Source of the DNA: Gemmatimonadota bacterium
Lineage (GTDB): Bacteria > Gemmatimonadota > Gemmatimonadetes > Palauibacterales > Palauibacteraceae
DNA length: 64,000 nt
Direction: 5' to 3'
Assembly: GCA_022820995.1 (NCBI GenBank)
Contig: JAJEEM010000058.1
Location: forward strand, 1 to 64,000
A program made the translations under genes and the position numbers. The notes under the pieces were generated by a model, which did not search any database, had not been told where the DNA came from, and saw nothing but the letters and a program-made list of their open reading frames with translations. Shown here piece by piece: positions 1 to 8,529 of the stretch. The number at the start of each line of letters is the position of its first letter. Within the stretch, counting starts at the first letter, position 1.

Positions 1-1
1 G

Positions 2-151
2 GCGAACCTCCTTCGCGAGATCCAGGAGATCGCGTACAACGAGTTCGACCTGCAGCACGTCACGGTCCAGGTGGAGGCCAGTGCCAAACATTGCAACGAA
101 GACCATCACGTCGATCACCTGGTCGCCACCGCGCGGCCCCACTCGCATTAG
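2..151 (+). CDS. CDF-family metal exporter, C-terminal end only (cut by window edge)
   Basis: The reading frame is open from the first bases to TAG at 149-151 and gives 49 residues. They match closely the end of the full-length CDF exporter at 7215-8165: both have a Leu-Arg/Asp-x-Ile segment, a Tyr-Asn/Glu-Glu-Phe motif, an amphipathic strand, and a tail with Cys, His-His-Val-Asp-His-Leu. In the CDF family this region is the cytoplasmic metal-sensing domain that dimerises below the six-helix membrane part and exports Zn, Co or Cd. The membrane domain lies before the window, so intactness cannot be judged. The downstream His-rich and ZIP-like genes on the same strand suggest a zinc-handling cluster. 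Confidence 0.85.
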   Translation, partial: ANLLREIQEIAYNEFDLQHVTVQVEASAKHCNEDHHVDHLVATARPHSH

Positions 152-241
152 CGGGACGGAGCGGCGCATTGTACCATGTAGCCACGCAGGCATTCATAGA
201 CTTCATGCACCGAGAGCGAAGCGACGCGAGGAGGTACACCC

Positions 242-565
242 ATGGGCGGACATGATCACAACTGCGAGAGCCACGATAGCAGCCATACGCACGGTGACGA
301 CTGCGGCCACGAGGCCGTGGAGCATGATGGCCATACCGACTATGTAGTCGATGGCCACCTCCACCACGTACACGGCGACCACTGCGACGACCACGGCCCG
401 GCCGAGGGCCACGGGCATGACTGCGATGGCCACGCCAGCGACCACACGCACGGCGATGATTGCGGCCACGAGGCCGTCGAGCATGACGGCCACACGGACT
501 ACGTCGTCGACGGCCACCTGCACCACGCGCACGCCGGCCACTGCGACGATCACGGTCCGGCGTAA
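242..565 (+). CDS. Small His/Asp/Cys-rich metal-binding protein with internal tandem duplication
   Basis: The protein has 107 residues and no signal peptide or membrane segment. About a quarter of the residues are His, with many Asp and six Cys. It consists of two copies of a 53-54-residue unit (about 1-54 and 55-107). Residues 15-54 and 68-107 are identical except at four positions around 43-46/96-99. A strong Shine-Dalgarno sequence (AGGAGG at 229-234, seven bases before ATG) predicts high expression. Short His-rich proteins of this kind occur beside zinc transporters and are thought to buffer or deliver metal in the cytosol. The neighbours (CDF exporter tail upstream, ZIP-like protein downstream) fit that role. 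The bound metal is not predictable. Confidence 0.8.
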   Translation: MGGHDHNCESHDSSHTHGDDCGHEAVEHDGHTDYVVDGHLHHVHGDHCDDHGPAEGHGHDCDGHASDHTHGDDCGHEAVEHDGHTDYVVDGHLHHAHAGHCDDHGPA

Positions 566-585
566 CCGTCCGCCAGCCTCGCTCG

Positions 586-619
586 GGAACAGCCGCAGGC
601 CCGGGTCTGCGGCTGTTCC
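586..619 (+). terminator. Strong GC-rich hairpin after the His-rich gene
   Basis: Two perfectly complementary 13-base arms (586-598 and 607-619) flank an 8-base loop, 21 bases after the stop codon of the His-rich gene. No T-run follows, only a C/T tract, so it is either a factor-assisted terminator or a 3' stabilising hairpin that separates this gene from the ZIP-like gene at 683. Confidence 0.6.
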
Positions 620-682
620 TCCCCATCCCCTCCGTGGCGGATCCCGCCACCGGCCACCGGGAAGCAATCTGACCGGTCCTGA

Positions 683-1282
683 ATGGCTCCGCTGATAGCC
701 GCGCTCCTGGCGCCGATAGCCGGAGTCCTCCTCTACGTTTGGCTGCACAACCGCCCGAACACGATGCGGCTCATCGACACGATCGTGTTCGTGGCCCTGC
801 CTCTTCTGGTGGCTTGGCAGATCTTTCCGCACGTCTGGTTCGAGCGTCAGATCTCGCCCCTCATCGCGGTCCTGCTGGGAGGAGGTGTCCTCTACCTCGT
901 GGAGAAGATCTCCCACACCGTGGCGCGGCACGCGGACAACGTGACGATCCTCCTGGCCATGTTCTCAATGGTGCTGCACGCGCTGCTCGAGGGTGGCGCA
1001 CTGATCCCCGCCACGGCGAGTGCCTCGTTCGCCTTCGCCGTCATCCTGCATCGGGTCGCCGCGGGACTGCTGATCTGGTGGCTGCTGGAACCCCGTCACG
1101 GGGTCGTCGCCGGCATCGCGGGGGTGGGAGCGGTCCTCCTGGCTACGGTGATAGGGTTCGCGGCGAGCACCGAACTGCTTCCGGATGAGCACTCGGCAAT
1201 TGAACTCTACCAGGCCTTCGTCGCGGGTTCTCTCCTTCACGTCGTGTTCCACCAGGGTCGCCACGACCACATTCACGACTGA
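683..1282 (+). CDS. ZIP-like integral membrane protein
   Basis: The protein has 199 residues and about seven hydrophobic segments. It begins directly with a membrane helix and ends in a short His/Asp-rich tail. The fourth segment carries a His-Ala-Leu-Leu-Glu-Gly motif and the next a His-Arg-x-Ala-Ala-Gly motif. These resemble the paired His-Ser-x-x-Glu-Gly and His-Glu-x-Pro-Glu-Gly metal-site motifs of ZIP transporters, but the second motif has lost its Glu. A further His lies in the last segment near the C-terminus. It is shorter than usual ZIP proteins (about 250-300). Likely a metal importer relative or sensor; its position behind a metal chelator and a CDF exporter supports metal homeostasis. 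The start has no clear ribosome site. Confidence 0.6.
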   Translation: MAPLIAALLAPIAGVLLYVWLHNRPNTMRLIDTIVFVALPLLVAWQIFPHVWFERQISPLIAVLLGGGVLYLVEKISHTVARHADNVTILLAMFSMVLHALLEGGALIPATASASFAFAVILHRVAAGLLIWWLLEPRHGVVAGIAGVGAVLLATVIGFAASTELLPDEHSAIELYQAFVAGSLLHVVFHQGRHDHIHD

Positions 1283-1299
1283 ACGACGCCCGGTCGGGC

Positions 1300-4200
1300 C
1301 TACTCCGCGGACAGCTTCCCGTAACGCATGAACAGGGCCGGCACGACGATCATGTTGAGCAGCGTGGAGGTCAGCAGGCCGCCGAGGACGACGACCGCGA
1401 GGGGGGCCTGAATCTCCTTCCCCGGCTCGCCGATCCCGAGCGCAAGCGGAATGAGGGCGAGTCCCGCAGTTAGCGCCGTCATCAGAATGGGACTCAGACG
1501 CTCCACGGAGCCGCGGCGGATGCTCTCGGGGAGCGGCATCCCGGTGGCGTAGAGGTCCTGATACCGGCTCACGAGGAGCATCCCGTTCCGCACCGCGATG
1601 CCGAACAGCGTGATGAAGCCGACCAGCGTCGCGACGTTGATCGTTCCGCCGATCACGAGCACGGCGAGCACGCCCCCCGTCAGGGCGAGCGGCAGATTCA
1701 CCATGAGGAACATCGCGGTTCTGAAGCTCCCGAACGCGCGGAACATGATGAGGAAAATCGCGGCGATCGAGAACAGCGACAGGATGATGAGCCGGCGGGT
1801 GGCGGTCTGGCCGCTCTCGAACTGGCCGCCGTACTGGAGGTAGTATTCGGGCGGGAGGTCCAGTCCATCGGCGACGCGGCCCTGAAGTTCCGTCACGGCC
1901 CCGATGACGTCGCGCCCCGCCACATTGGCGCTGATGACGATTTTCCGCTGCACGTTTTCCCGGGTGATCATGTTCGGACCCCTCGTCTCCACGATCGATC
2001 CGAGCTGGGACAGAGAGACCATCGGCCCGGCCGGGGTGGCCATGAGCGCGCCGGCGATGGCTTCGGGATCGGCCCGGTACTCGTCGGCGTAACGCACGAC
2101 GAGATCGAACGTTCGCTCTCCTTCGCGCACGATGGACACGACTTCGCCCTGCATCGCGATGTGGACGGCGCCCCCAAGCGTCCCCGGCGTGACCCCGTAG
2201 CGAGCCATGGCTCGGCGGTTCGCACGGACCTGCAGCTGCGGCACTTCCGCCTGCTGCTCCACGGCCACGTCTACGAGCCCATCGACCCCCTCCGCGATCG
2301 TCGCGAGTTGTCCGGCGATGTCGCGCAACTCCCGGAGATCCGGTCCGAACAGGTTGATCGCGATCGCGGCGCGCGTGCCTGAGAGCATGTGATCGATGCG
2401 GTGGCTGATCGGCTGTCCGACCGTGATGCTGGTGCCCGAGATCCCCGCGAGATTCGTGCGCGTCCCGGCGAGGACCTCCGCGAGTTCGTGGTCGGTCAGG
2501 TCGAGGCGGGCCTCGATTTCCGAGACGTTGACGCCCTGCGCGTGTTCGTCGAGTTCGGCGCGGCCCGTGCGTCGCGACGTCGAGATCACGCCCGCGGTCT
2601 GAAGCAGCCGGCGCTCCACCCTCCTTCCGATTTCATCGGACTCTTCGAGCGAAGTGCCCGGTACGCTCACCACCGTCACGGTCAGCGAACCCTCCTGGAA
2701 CTCCGGCAGGAACTCCCGGCCGAGGGTCGGGACGATCGCGAGCGTCCCGGCGAGGAGGAGCGCCGACCCGATCAGCATGGCGCCCGAACGGCGCAGGGCC
2801 CGGTCCAGGATCCGGCTGTAGAGCGACTCGAGGCTCCGCACCAGCCACGGGTCCTTTTTCCGCCGCAGGGTATGGTCCGCGGGGAGCAGCAGATAACACA
2901 GCGCGGGGGTCACCGTCACCGCGACGAACAGCGACGCGAGGATGCTGACGATGTAGGCCTGCCCGAGCGGCTGGAGCATCCGCCCCTCGACGCCGGAAAG
3001 GAAGAACAGCGGCACGAAGACGATCGTGATGATGAGGGTCGCGTTGAGAATCGGATCCCGGATCTCTCGCGCGGCGTCCCGAATGAGGGGCAGGACGGCG
3101 GTCCGTTCGCCGTGCGGACGCCGGACGTTGTCCCGGTGCCTGCGGTGGACGTTCTCCACGAAGATGATTGCGTCGTCGACCAGGGCCCCGATGGCGATCG
3201 CCATCCCGCCCAGCGTCATGGTGTTCACCGTGCCTCCGAGCGCACGCATCGCGATGATCGCCATAGCCAGCGAGAGGGGGATCGCGAGGACGGAGATCAG
3301 GGTCGTTCGGACGTTCCACAGGAACAGCAGCAGGATGGCGACGACGAACAAGGCGCCATCGCGCAGGGCGAGTATCACGTTGTCGACGGCGAGCGAGATG
3401 AAATCGGCCTGCCGGAAGATCTCTCTCTCGAAGGTGATCCCCTCCGGAAGTTCGGCTTCGATCCGGTCCAGCTCGGCGTCGACCCTTCGCGTCAGTTCCA
3501 GAGTGTTGGCGCCGGCCTGTTTCTGGATCGACAGGATGACGGCCGGCTCGCCGTTCACGGCCCCGGTCCCGAACGTGATGCTGGGTCCCACCCGCACCTC
3601 GGCGACGTCTTCGATCAGGACCGGCACGCCGTCGCGGGTCGCCACGGCCGTGACACCGATGTCGTCGACATCGGCGGGCCGTACGATTCCGCGAATCAGA
3701 ATCTCGCGTCCGCTCGACCAGTAGACTCCCCCCGACACGTTCTCGCTGGAGCCTGCGGTGGCGACGAGCACGTCTTCGAGCCCCACGTCGTAGGCCAGCA
3801 ACCGCTGCGGATCGACGAGAACCTGGTATTCCCGCACATCGCCGCCCTGCACAACGACCTGGGAGACGCCGGGCACCGCGAGCATTCTGCGCCGCACGAT
3901 CCAGTCCGCTACGGTGCGCGCCTCCATGAGTTGCGCCGGGGGCGCCCTGATGCCGACCAGCATGATCTCCCCCATGATCGAACTGATGGGCGCCAGCACG
4001 GGCGCCTCCACTCCCTCCGGGAGATCGAGCGCCTGGGATTGCAGACGCGCACCGACGATCTGTCTGGCGAGGAAGATGTCCGTGCCCCACTCGAAATCGA
4101 CCCAGACGATGCTGATCCCATGGGCGGACCTCGATCGGACCCGCCGGACGCCGAGCGCCCCGTTCAGGGCGGTTTCGATCGGGAACGTGATGGCCGTCTC

Positions 4201-4407
4201 GACATCCTCCGGCGCCAGCCCGTGGGCGTCGGTGAGCACCGTGACGGTGGGAGCGGTCAGGTCGGGGAAGACATCGACCGGGAAAGTGGCGGCGATCCAG
4301 CTGCCGCCCACGAACAGGCCCATGGCGAAGATGAGCGCCAGGAAGGGATTCTTGAGGGAGAAGCCGACGAAGTGGTCGAGGACGCCCCGCCGCTTGGATG
4401 CGCTCAT
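1300..4407 (-). CDS. RND heavy-metal efflux pump, CusA/CzcA family inner-membrane subunit
   Basis: The product has 1035 residues, the full length of the heavy-metal efflux branch of RND permeases. It shows the expected plan: an N-terminal helix, a large periplasmic porter loop, helices 2-6, a second loop and helices 7-12. The fourth helix carries Gly-Ala-Leu-Val-Asp-Asp-Ala-Ile-Ile-Phe-Val-Glu-Asn, the proton-relay region. The first Asp of the CzcA-type motif is replaced, so it is closer to the CusA arrangement, with one extra Asp. It should form the tripartite pump with the MFP (10 bases upstream) and the TolC-like protein, exporting metal or another cation from periplasm to outside. The metal cannot be assigned from sequence. 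Confidence 0.9.
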   Translation of the reverse strand: MSASKRRGVLDHFVGFSLKNPFLALIFAMGLFVGGSWIAATFPVDVFPDLTAPTVTVLTDAHGLAPEDVETAITFPIETALNGALGVRRVRSRSAHGISIVWVDFEWGTDIFLARQIVGARLQSQALDLPEGVEAPVLAPISSIMGEIMLVGIRAPPAQLMEARTVADWIVRRRMLAVPGVSQVVVQGGDVREYQVLVDPQRLLAYDVGLEDVLVATAGSSENVSGGVYWSSGREILIRGIVRPADVDDIGVTAVATRDGVPVLIEDVAEVRVGPSITFGTGAVNGEPAVILSIQKQAGANTLELTRRVDAELDRIEAELPEGITFEREIFRQADFISLAVDNVILALRDGALFVVAILLLFLWNVRTTLISVLAIPLSLAMAIIAMRALGGTVNTMTLGGMAIAIGALVDDAIIFVENVHRRHRDNVRRPHGERTAVLPLIRDAAREIRDPILNATLIITIVFVPLFFLSGVEGRMLQPLGQAYIVSILASLFVAVTVTPALCYLLLPADHTLRRKKDPWLVRSLESLYSRILDRALRRSGAMLIGSALLLAGTLAIVPTLGREFLPEFQEGSLTVTVVSVPGTSLEESDEIGRRVERRLLQTAGVISTSRRTGRAELDEHAQGVNVSEIEARLDLTDHELAEVLAGTRTNLAGISGTSITVGQPISHRIDHMLSGTRAAIAINLFGPDLRELRDIAGQLATIAEGVDGLVDVAVEQQAEVPQLQVRANRRAMARYGVTPGTLGGAVHIAMQGEVVSIVREGERTFDLVVRYADEYRADPEAIAGALMATPAGPMVSLSQLGSIVETRGPNMITRENVQRKIVISANVAGRDVIGAVTELQGRVADGLDLPPEYYLQYGGQFESGQTATRRLIILSLFSIAAIFLIMFRAFGSFRTAMFLMVNLPLALTGGVLAVLVIGGTINVATLVGFITLFGIAVRNGMLLVSRYQDLYATGMPLPESIRRGSVERLSPILMTALTAGLALIPLALGIGEPGKEIQAPLAVVVLGGLLTSTLLNMIVVPALFMRYGKLSAE

Positions 4408-4417
4408 CCCCGCTCCG

Positions 4418-5938
4418 TCAATGACCGTGGCCGTCGGATGGCGCGCCCGTCCCGAGGGAGGCCAGGCTCACCTGATAGGCGCCGGTGGTGACGACCTCCT
4501 CGCCCAGATCGACGCCCGAGGACACGTGCGTCCAGGATCCGTCGGACGCACCCGCATCGATGACGCGGCGCTCGAAGCTGTTCCCGGTAACCTTGACGTA
4601 GATGACCGAGAGACCGTTCTCGTCCTGGATGGCCGAGGCCGGAACCGCGACGCCCGGCGTCCGCTCGCCGAGCAGGATCCGCCCTTCCGCCAGCATTCCG
4701 ACCTTGAGCGTCCCGTCCGGGTTCGGGACCGCGAACCGGACCGGGAGCGTACGGCTTCTCGGGTCGATCAGGCTTCCAACGGACAGAACCCGGCTCGCCG
4801 TGTAGGCGCGGCTCTCGTCGCCTTCGACCGTGAACCAGGCGCCGCGGATCCGGTTCGTCTCGGCGGCGTGGCGCGCGGGGACCCGCGCGACGAACCAGAG
4901 CGTCGCCGAGTTGACGATCGTGAACGCGTGCTCCCCGACGTCGACCTGCTGGCCCAGCGCCACATCTCTCGCGGCGATCACGCCGTTGATCGGGCTGCGA
5001 AGGCGGTAGAGGTCGGAATCGAGGTCGCCGTCACCGATGCTGTCACCCGCGCTGCCCCGCCTGCCGCCGATGGCTTCGAACGCGGCCTCGGCAACGTTGA
5101 GGTCTCGCCGCGCCTCTTCCAGTCGCCGCGCGGGGATGGCGCCGGCCTCGAAGAGGCGCTCCGCCCTCTCCGCCTCGCGTTCGGCCGCCACGACATCCGC
5201 GCGGGTGCGTGCATACGAGTTGTCCAGGCTGATGGGTGCGATGAGCGCCAGCGTCTGCCCCGTCCGGACGAAGTCCCCGGGCCCCAGAGCGGGCCCGTCC
5301 ACCTGGACGAGTCCCGCCACGGGGGCCGAGACCTGGACGAGGCCGCCGGGGGGGGCCACCAGTTCGCCCGCCGCCGGAATCGATGCCGGGATCTCGCGTT
5401 CCTCCGCCACGGCGACCGCAAAGGGGAACGACCACTGTTCTTCCTTGGACAGGACGATCGTTCCCGCGGCCGACAACCCGGCCTCCACGTTCTCCTCGCT
5501 CTCGAAGACTTCGAACGGTCCCGCGGGGATCGTATATCCGCGCCCGTCGACGGCAAGCCGGAATTCGGCCTGCCAGGTGCCCGCGGCCGGCAGCGTGGGG
5601 ACGATCTCGTAGATGCCACCGGTCTCATCCTCCGCGATGACTTCCCGGAGAGCGCCACCCGGCCCGATCATCGACACCGTCACCTCGGCGCCTTCGACCG
5701 GCTCCCAGTCCTCCAGCGACGTGAGATGGATTTCCCAGGGTTCTTCACTCGTCACGCCCGCGATCTGGTGCGGATACTCGACGAAGAGTTCGATGCCGAC
5801 GGACAGCCGCGTGAACGATCCTCCGCCTTCGTTCGGGTCATGCGCTTCTTCCGCGCCCGCGGCCGCTTCGCCGCATCCCCAGGAACCAAGCGCGGCCAGC
5901 GGGGCGAACATTCCTGTGCGGACGAGATTGCGGTTCAT
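4418..5938 (-). CDS. CusB/CzcB-type membrane fusion protein with extra N-terminal Ig-like domain
   Basis: The start is taken at the second ATG of an ATGATG pair: GGAGGAGG lies just upstream and the outer ATG (5941) overlaps the stop of the upstream TolC-like gene. That gives 506 residues. The N-terminus is a signal or lipoprotein-like leader with a Cys at about 22. Residues about 45-145 form a beta-rich domain resembling the YtkA/FixH-like domains found in some copper or metal proteins. A barrel-sandwich, a short coiled-coil hairpin with Glu/Ala/Arg repeats, beta-barrel and membrane-proximal domains follow, and the tail ends Gly-His-Gly-His. It links the RND pump to the outer-membrane channel. 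The open frame continues upstream inside the neighbouring gene but that part is not coding. Confidence 0.88.
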   Translation of the reverse strand: MNRNLVRTGMFAPLAALGSWGCGEAAAGAEEAHDPNEGGGSFTRLSVGIELFVEYPHQIAGVTSEEPWEIHLTSLEDWEPVEGAEVTVSMIGPGGALREVIAEDETGGIYEIVPTLPAAGTWQAEFRLAVDGRGYTIPAGPFEVFESEENVEAGLSAAGTIVLSKEEQWSFPFAVAVAEEREIPASIPAAGELVAPPGGLVQVSAPVAGLVQVDGPALGPGDFVRTGQTLALIAPISLDNSYARTRADVVAAEREAERAERLFEAGAIPARRLEEARRDLNVAEAAFEAIGGRRGSAGDSIGDGDLDSDLYRLRSPINGVIAARDVALGQQVDVGEHAFTIVNSATLWFVARVPARHAAETNRIRGAWFTVEGDESRAYTASRVLSVGSLIDPRSRTLPVRFAVPNPDGTLKVGMLAEGRILLGERTPGVAVPASAIQDENGLSVIYVKVTGNSFERRVIDAGASDGSWTHVSSGVDLGEEVVTTGAYQVSLASLGTGAPSDGHGH

Positions 5939-7218
5939 CATTCCTCCTCCGGGGCTCGTCCCATGGCGCGAAGCAGAGCGTAGTAATCGATCCAGGCCGC
6001 GGATCGCATGGACAGGGCGCTGAGCCGCGCGTTCCGGAAGGCGCTCGCCGCGTCGAGCAGTTCCAGGAGCGACATTTCGTTCTCGCCGTAGGCTGCCGTC
6101 GCGGAGGCGAGCAGCGCCTCGCCATCCGCCAGCAGGTCCTCGGCCGACGCCTCGAGACGGGTCCGGCTCGAGGCGTACCGGTCCCAGGTCGCAAGAAGCT
6201 CGTTCTCCGCCAGCCGTCTCCGAAGATCCAGACGGTGGGCGGCGGCGGAACTTCGCGCGTCGGCTTCCTCTCTGGCGCCCCCTCCCCGGTCGAACAGCGG
6301 CAGCGGCACGTCGAGACCCAGGCTGAGCCCGTGGAATCCATCCTCCTGGTGCCGGTATCCGACGCCGATGGTCGGCGTGGGTACCCAACCCGATTTCGCC
6401 GCGTCGAACTCGGCCTGCGCGGCGTCGAGGTCCCGAGCCGCGGCTTCCAGATCCGGCCGCCCGGGGAGGGCGCCGAGCGCCTCTTCGCGAGCCACCGGCG
6501 GCGGCGCACCTTCCAGCCCTGCGGCCGGTCCGACTTCATCGATTCCGGTCCCCGGAAAGATGAGCGCCGCCAGGAATCTGCGGGCGCTGCGCACCTGGAG
6601 TTCCGCCTCGGCCACATCCTGTTCGGCCTGCACGCGTTCCAGTCGCAGCCGCCGGGCTTCGAACGCGGAAATGTCCCCCGCTTCCAGCCGGAACTCGGCA
6701 TCCTCGGCCACCTCCCGGATCACCGAGGCGGCCTGGCGCGCCGTGAGTTCGGCCGCTTCGGCGAACCACGCCAGCGCATAGGCCTCGCGAACCTCGAAAG
6801 CGAGCTGAATCGAGTCACCGCGGAGGCGTGCCTCCGCGGCGCCGATCATGTGGCCGGCCGCCCGGTGGCGGGCGGCGGTGCGGCCGGGCCATTCCAGCGG
6901 CTGGGAGAGGCGCAGGATCTCTTCCCAGTGCTGCTCCAGCTCGTGATCGAGATCGTCGCGGCTGATGGAGAACGACGGGTTGAAGTAGGCACGGGACTGG
7001 CGGGCCGCTCCCGCGATTCCGGCGGCCTCCGAGCGCGCGATCTTCAGCGCGAGGCTGTTCTCGGAGAAGGCCGCGAGGGCCTCCTCCAGCGAGACCCGGC
7101 GAACGGCGTCCCGACTGCCGGTGTCCTGCGCAGCGGCCATGCACGGCAGCAGGAACGTCACTGCAAACCCGAGGAGAATCCGTCGACCCGGCGAGGCCAT
7201 CCGCAGCACCTCCATCAC
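5938..7218 (-). CDS. TolC-like outer-membrane efflux protein (CzcC/CusC type)
   Basis: The product is 426 residues from GTG at 7218 (ATG at 7215 or 7200 are alternatives; the last begins directly at the signal peptide). A signal peptide ending near Ala-Ala-Ala-Gln is followed by two outer-membrane-efflux repeats, each with long Ala/Glu/Arg-rich helices and a short beta segment. This is the duplicated structure of TolC family trimers that form the alpha-barrel exit duct. The gene overlaps the CDF gene upstream (GTGA) and the MFP gene downstream (ATGA), so all four products are likely made together. Length is normal for the family. Confidence 0.88.
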   Translation of the reverse strand: MMEVLRMASPGRRILLGFAVTFLLPCMAAAQDTGSRDAVRRVSLEEALAAFSENSLALKIARSEAAGIAGAARQSRAYFNPSFSISRDDLDHELEQHWEEILRLSQPLEWPGRTAARHRAAGHMIGAAEARLRGDSIQLAFEVREAYALAWFAEAAELTARQAASVIREVAEDAEFRLEAGDISAFEARRLRLERVQAEQDVAEAELQVRSARRFLAALIFPGTGIDEVGPAAGLEGAPPPVAREEALGALPGRPDLEAAARDLDAAQAEFDAAKSGWVPTPTIGVGYRHQEDGFHGLSLGLDVPLPLFDRGGGAREEADARSSAAAHRLDLRRRLAENELLATWDRYASSRTRLEASAEDLLADGEALLASATAAYGENEMSLLELLDAASAFRNARLSALSMRSAAWIDYYALLRAMGRAPEEE

Positions 7219-8165
7219 GTCATCCGCTCCGTGGCCAGCAGGTGGTCGACGTGATGCGATTCGTGGCAGCGGCCGGCCCTGGTCTCAAGCTGAATCGTGA
7301 TGTGGTGAATGTTGAATTCCTCGTACGCGATGTCCCGGATCCGGTCGAGCAGGGGTTCAGCGCGCCGGTCCGATTCGTAACCGGGTTCCACCAGCAGATG
7401 GGCGGTCAGCGCATCGTGTCCGGGAGAAATGGACCAGCAATGCACATCGTGAATCGTCGTTACCCCCTCGAGTTCCTCGATCTGGTGGCACAGGGCATAG
7501 ACATCGATGTGTTCCGGCGTGCTCCCCAGAAGCACCTGGACTACCCCGGACAGCAGCCGCCAGGTGCTCGCCAGGATCGCGATGCCGATCAGCACGCCTA
7601 CGACCGGATCCGCGACGCTCTGGCCGAAGGCCCAGACAAGCACGCCCGCGACCACGACGGCCACCGATCCCAGCAGATCGGTCATCATGTGCTGCAGGAC
7701 GCCCTCGACGTTGGCGTCCTTCTGGGCCGACCCATGCAGGATCCAGAGGGCGGACACGTTCACGACCAGGCCGACCGCACCCACGATCAGCATGAGTTCG
7801 CCCTGGACCTCGGGGGTGGCATCGAGGCGACGGTACGCCTCGAAGAACACTGCGATCGAGATACCCCAGAGCAGCAACGCATTGACGAGGGCCGCCAGCA
7901 CTCCTGTGCGATGCAGGCCGTACGTGCGTTCCGCCGAGGCGGACTGGGCCGCGAACCTCGTGGCCCCCAGCGCGAGCCCGAGAGAAACCGCGTCCGCGAG
8001 CATGTGTCCGGCGTGGGCGAGGAGGGCCAGGCTCCCGGCGTAGTAGCCGCCGATGATCCCCGCGAGCATGTATCCGACAATCAGTACCAACGCTGCGATC
8101 AGGCTCCGTTTGCTCGCGCTGACCGACTCCCGAGAGTCGGGGGCCTCTGCGTAAGGTTGCGCCAT
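7215..8165 (-). CDS. Cation diffusion facilitator (CzcD/ZitB-like) metal exporter
   Basis: The product has 316 residues with six membrane helices and a cytoplasmic C-terminal domain. Helix 2 carries His-Ala-Gly-His-Met-Leu-Ala-Asp and helix 5 His-Met-Met-Thr-Asp, the two His-x-x-x-Asp pairs that make the transport site in zinc/cobalt/cadmium exporters of the ZnT/CzcD type. The C-terminal part has the ferredoxin-like metal-sensor domain ending in a Cys/His-rich tail very similar to the truncated copy at the start of the window. It is the first gene of the CDF-OMF-MFP-RND operon. It moves metal from cytoplasm to periplasm, from where the RND pump can expel it, so the operon is a two-step efflux system. 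Confidence 0.92.
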   Translation of the reverse strand: MAQPYAEAPDSRESVSASKRSLIAALVLIVGYMLAGIIGGYYAGSLALLAHAGHMLADAVSLGLALGATRFAAQSASAERTYGLHRTGVLAALVNALLLWGISIAVFFEAYRRLDATPEVQGELMLIVGAVGLVVNVSALWILHGSAQKDANVEGVLQHMMTDLLGSVAVVVAGVLVWAFGQSVADPVVGVLIGIAILASTWRLLSGVVQVLLGSTPEHIDVYALCHQIEELEGVTTIHDVHCWSISPGHDALTAHLLVEPGYESDRRAEPLLDRIRDIAYEEFNIHHITIQLETRAGRCHESHHVDHLLATERMT

Positions 8166-8529
8166 GGCGACTACCGGATCTCTTTAGGGTGTCGGTGGTC
8201 CCGGTTCCAGGTCACTCCCCGTCCGGAGGTGCTCCAGCCTGCAAAACCTTCACGTATCCTGGAGGGTCGGTCGCCGCCAGCGCTCCGGTGCCGGCGGATC
8301 GGCCTCGACCCCGTGAGGTTCAACTTACCGGAAGTCACAGAAAAAGTCTTGTCCATCGACGGGCCGCTACCGGCCGAGCGACCGTGGCCCCCGGTGACCG
8401 TCGCTTGACCGCCGAATCGGGCGCGGCGCATGTTCAGCGCCCGCGAGCCGCCGCCCAACGGCGCCCGCGTCGACCGTCTCGCAGCCGGGCATTTGCCACG
8501 GGCTGCCAACCCTGGTTCAAGAGGTTCCG
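8166..8529. promoter_or_regulatory. Divergent intergenic region with one inverted repeat
   Basis: This 364-base gap separates the metal-efflux operon (left, - strand) from the dehydrogenase gene (right, + strand) and must hold both promoters. CTCCAG at 8232-8237 and CTGGAG at 8259-8264 form an inverted repeat with a 21-base spacer, about 70-100 bases before the CDF start: a possible operator, but not a recognised MerR, ArsR or Zur site. No open frame here has a convincing ribosome site. GAGG at 8521-8524 serves the dehydrogenase. Confidence 0.4.

Noticed and set aside
203-931. Val-rich open frame antisense to the His-rich gene and ZIP-like gene
   Set aside because: His codons read backwards as Val/Met produce the hydrophobic look; it spans two real genes and a hairpin.
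1288-1299. GCCCG/CGGGC pair between the ZIP-like and RND genes as terminator
   Set aside because: The loop would be two bases and there is no T-run; expected by chance in this GC-rich DNA.
2389-4491. Long open frame (about 700 codons) on the + strand opposite the RND pump gene
   Set aside because: Arg/Asp/His-rich composition with no domain, exactly mirroring codons of the RND gene; a GC-rich antisense artefact.
5942-6388. N-terminal extension of the membrane fusion protein into the TolC-like gene
   Set aside because: The extension has no signal peptide and lies in the wrong frame of a well-supported gene; the ATG after GGAGGAGG begins a normal leader.
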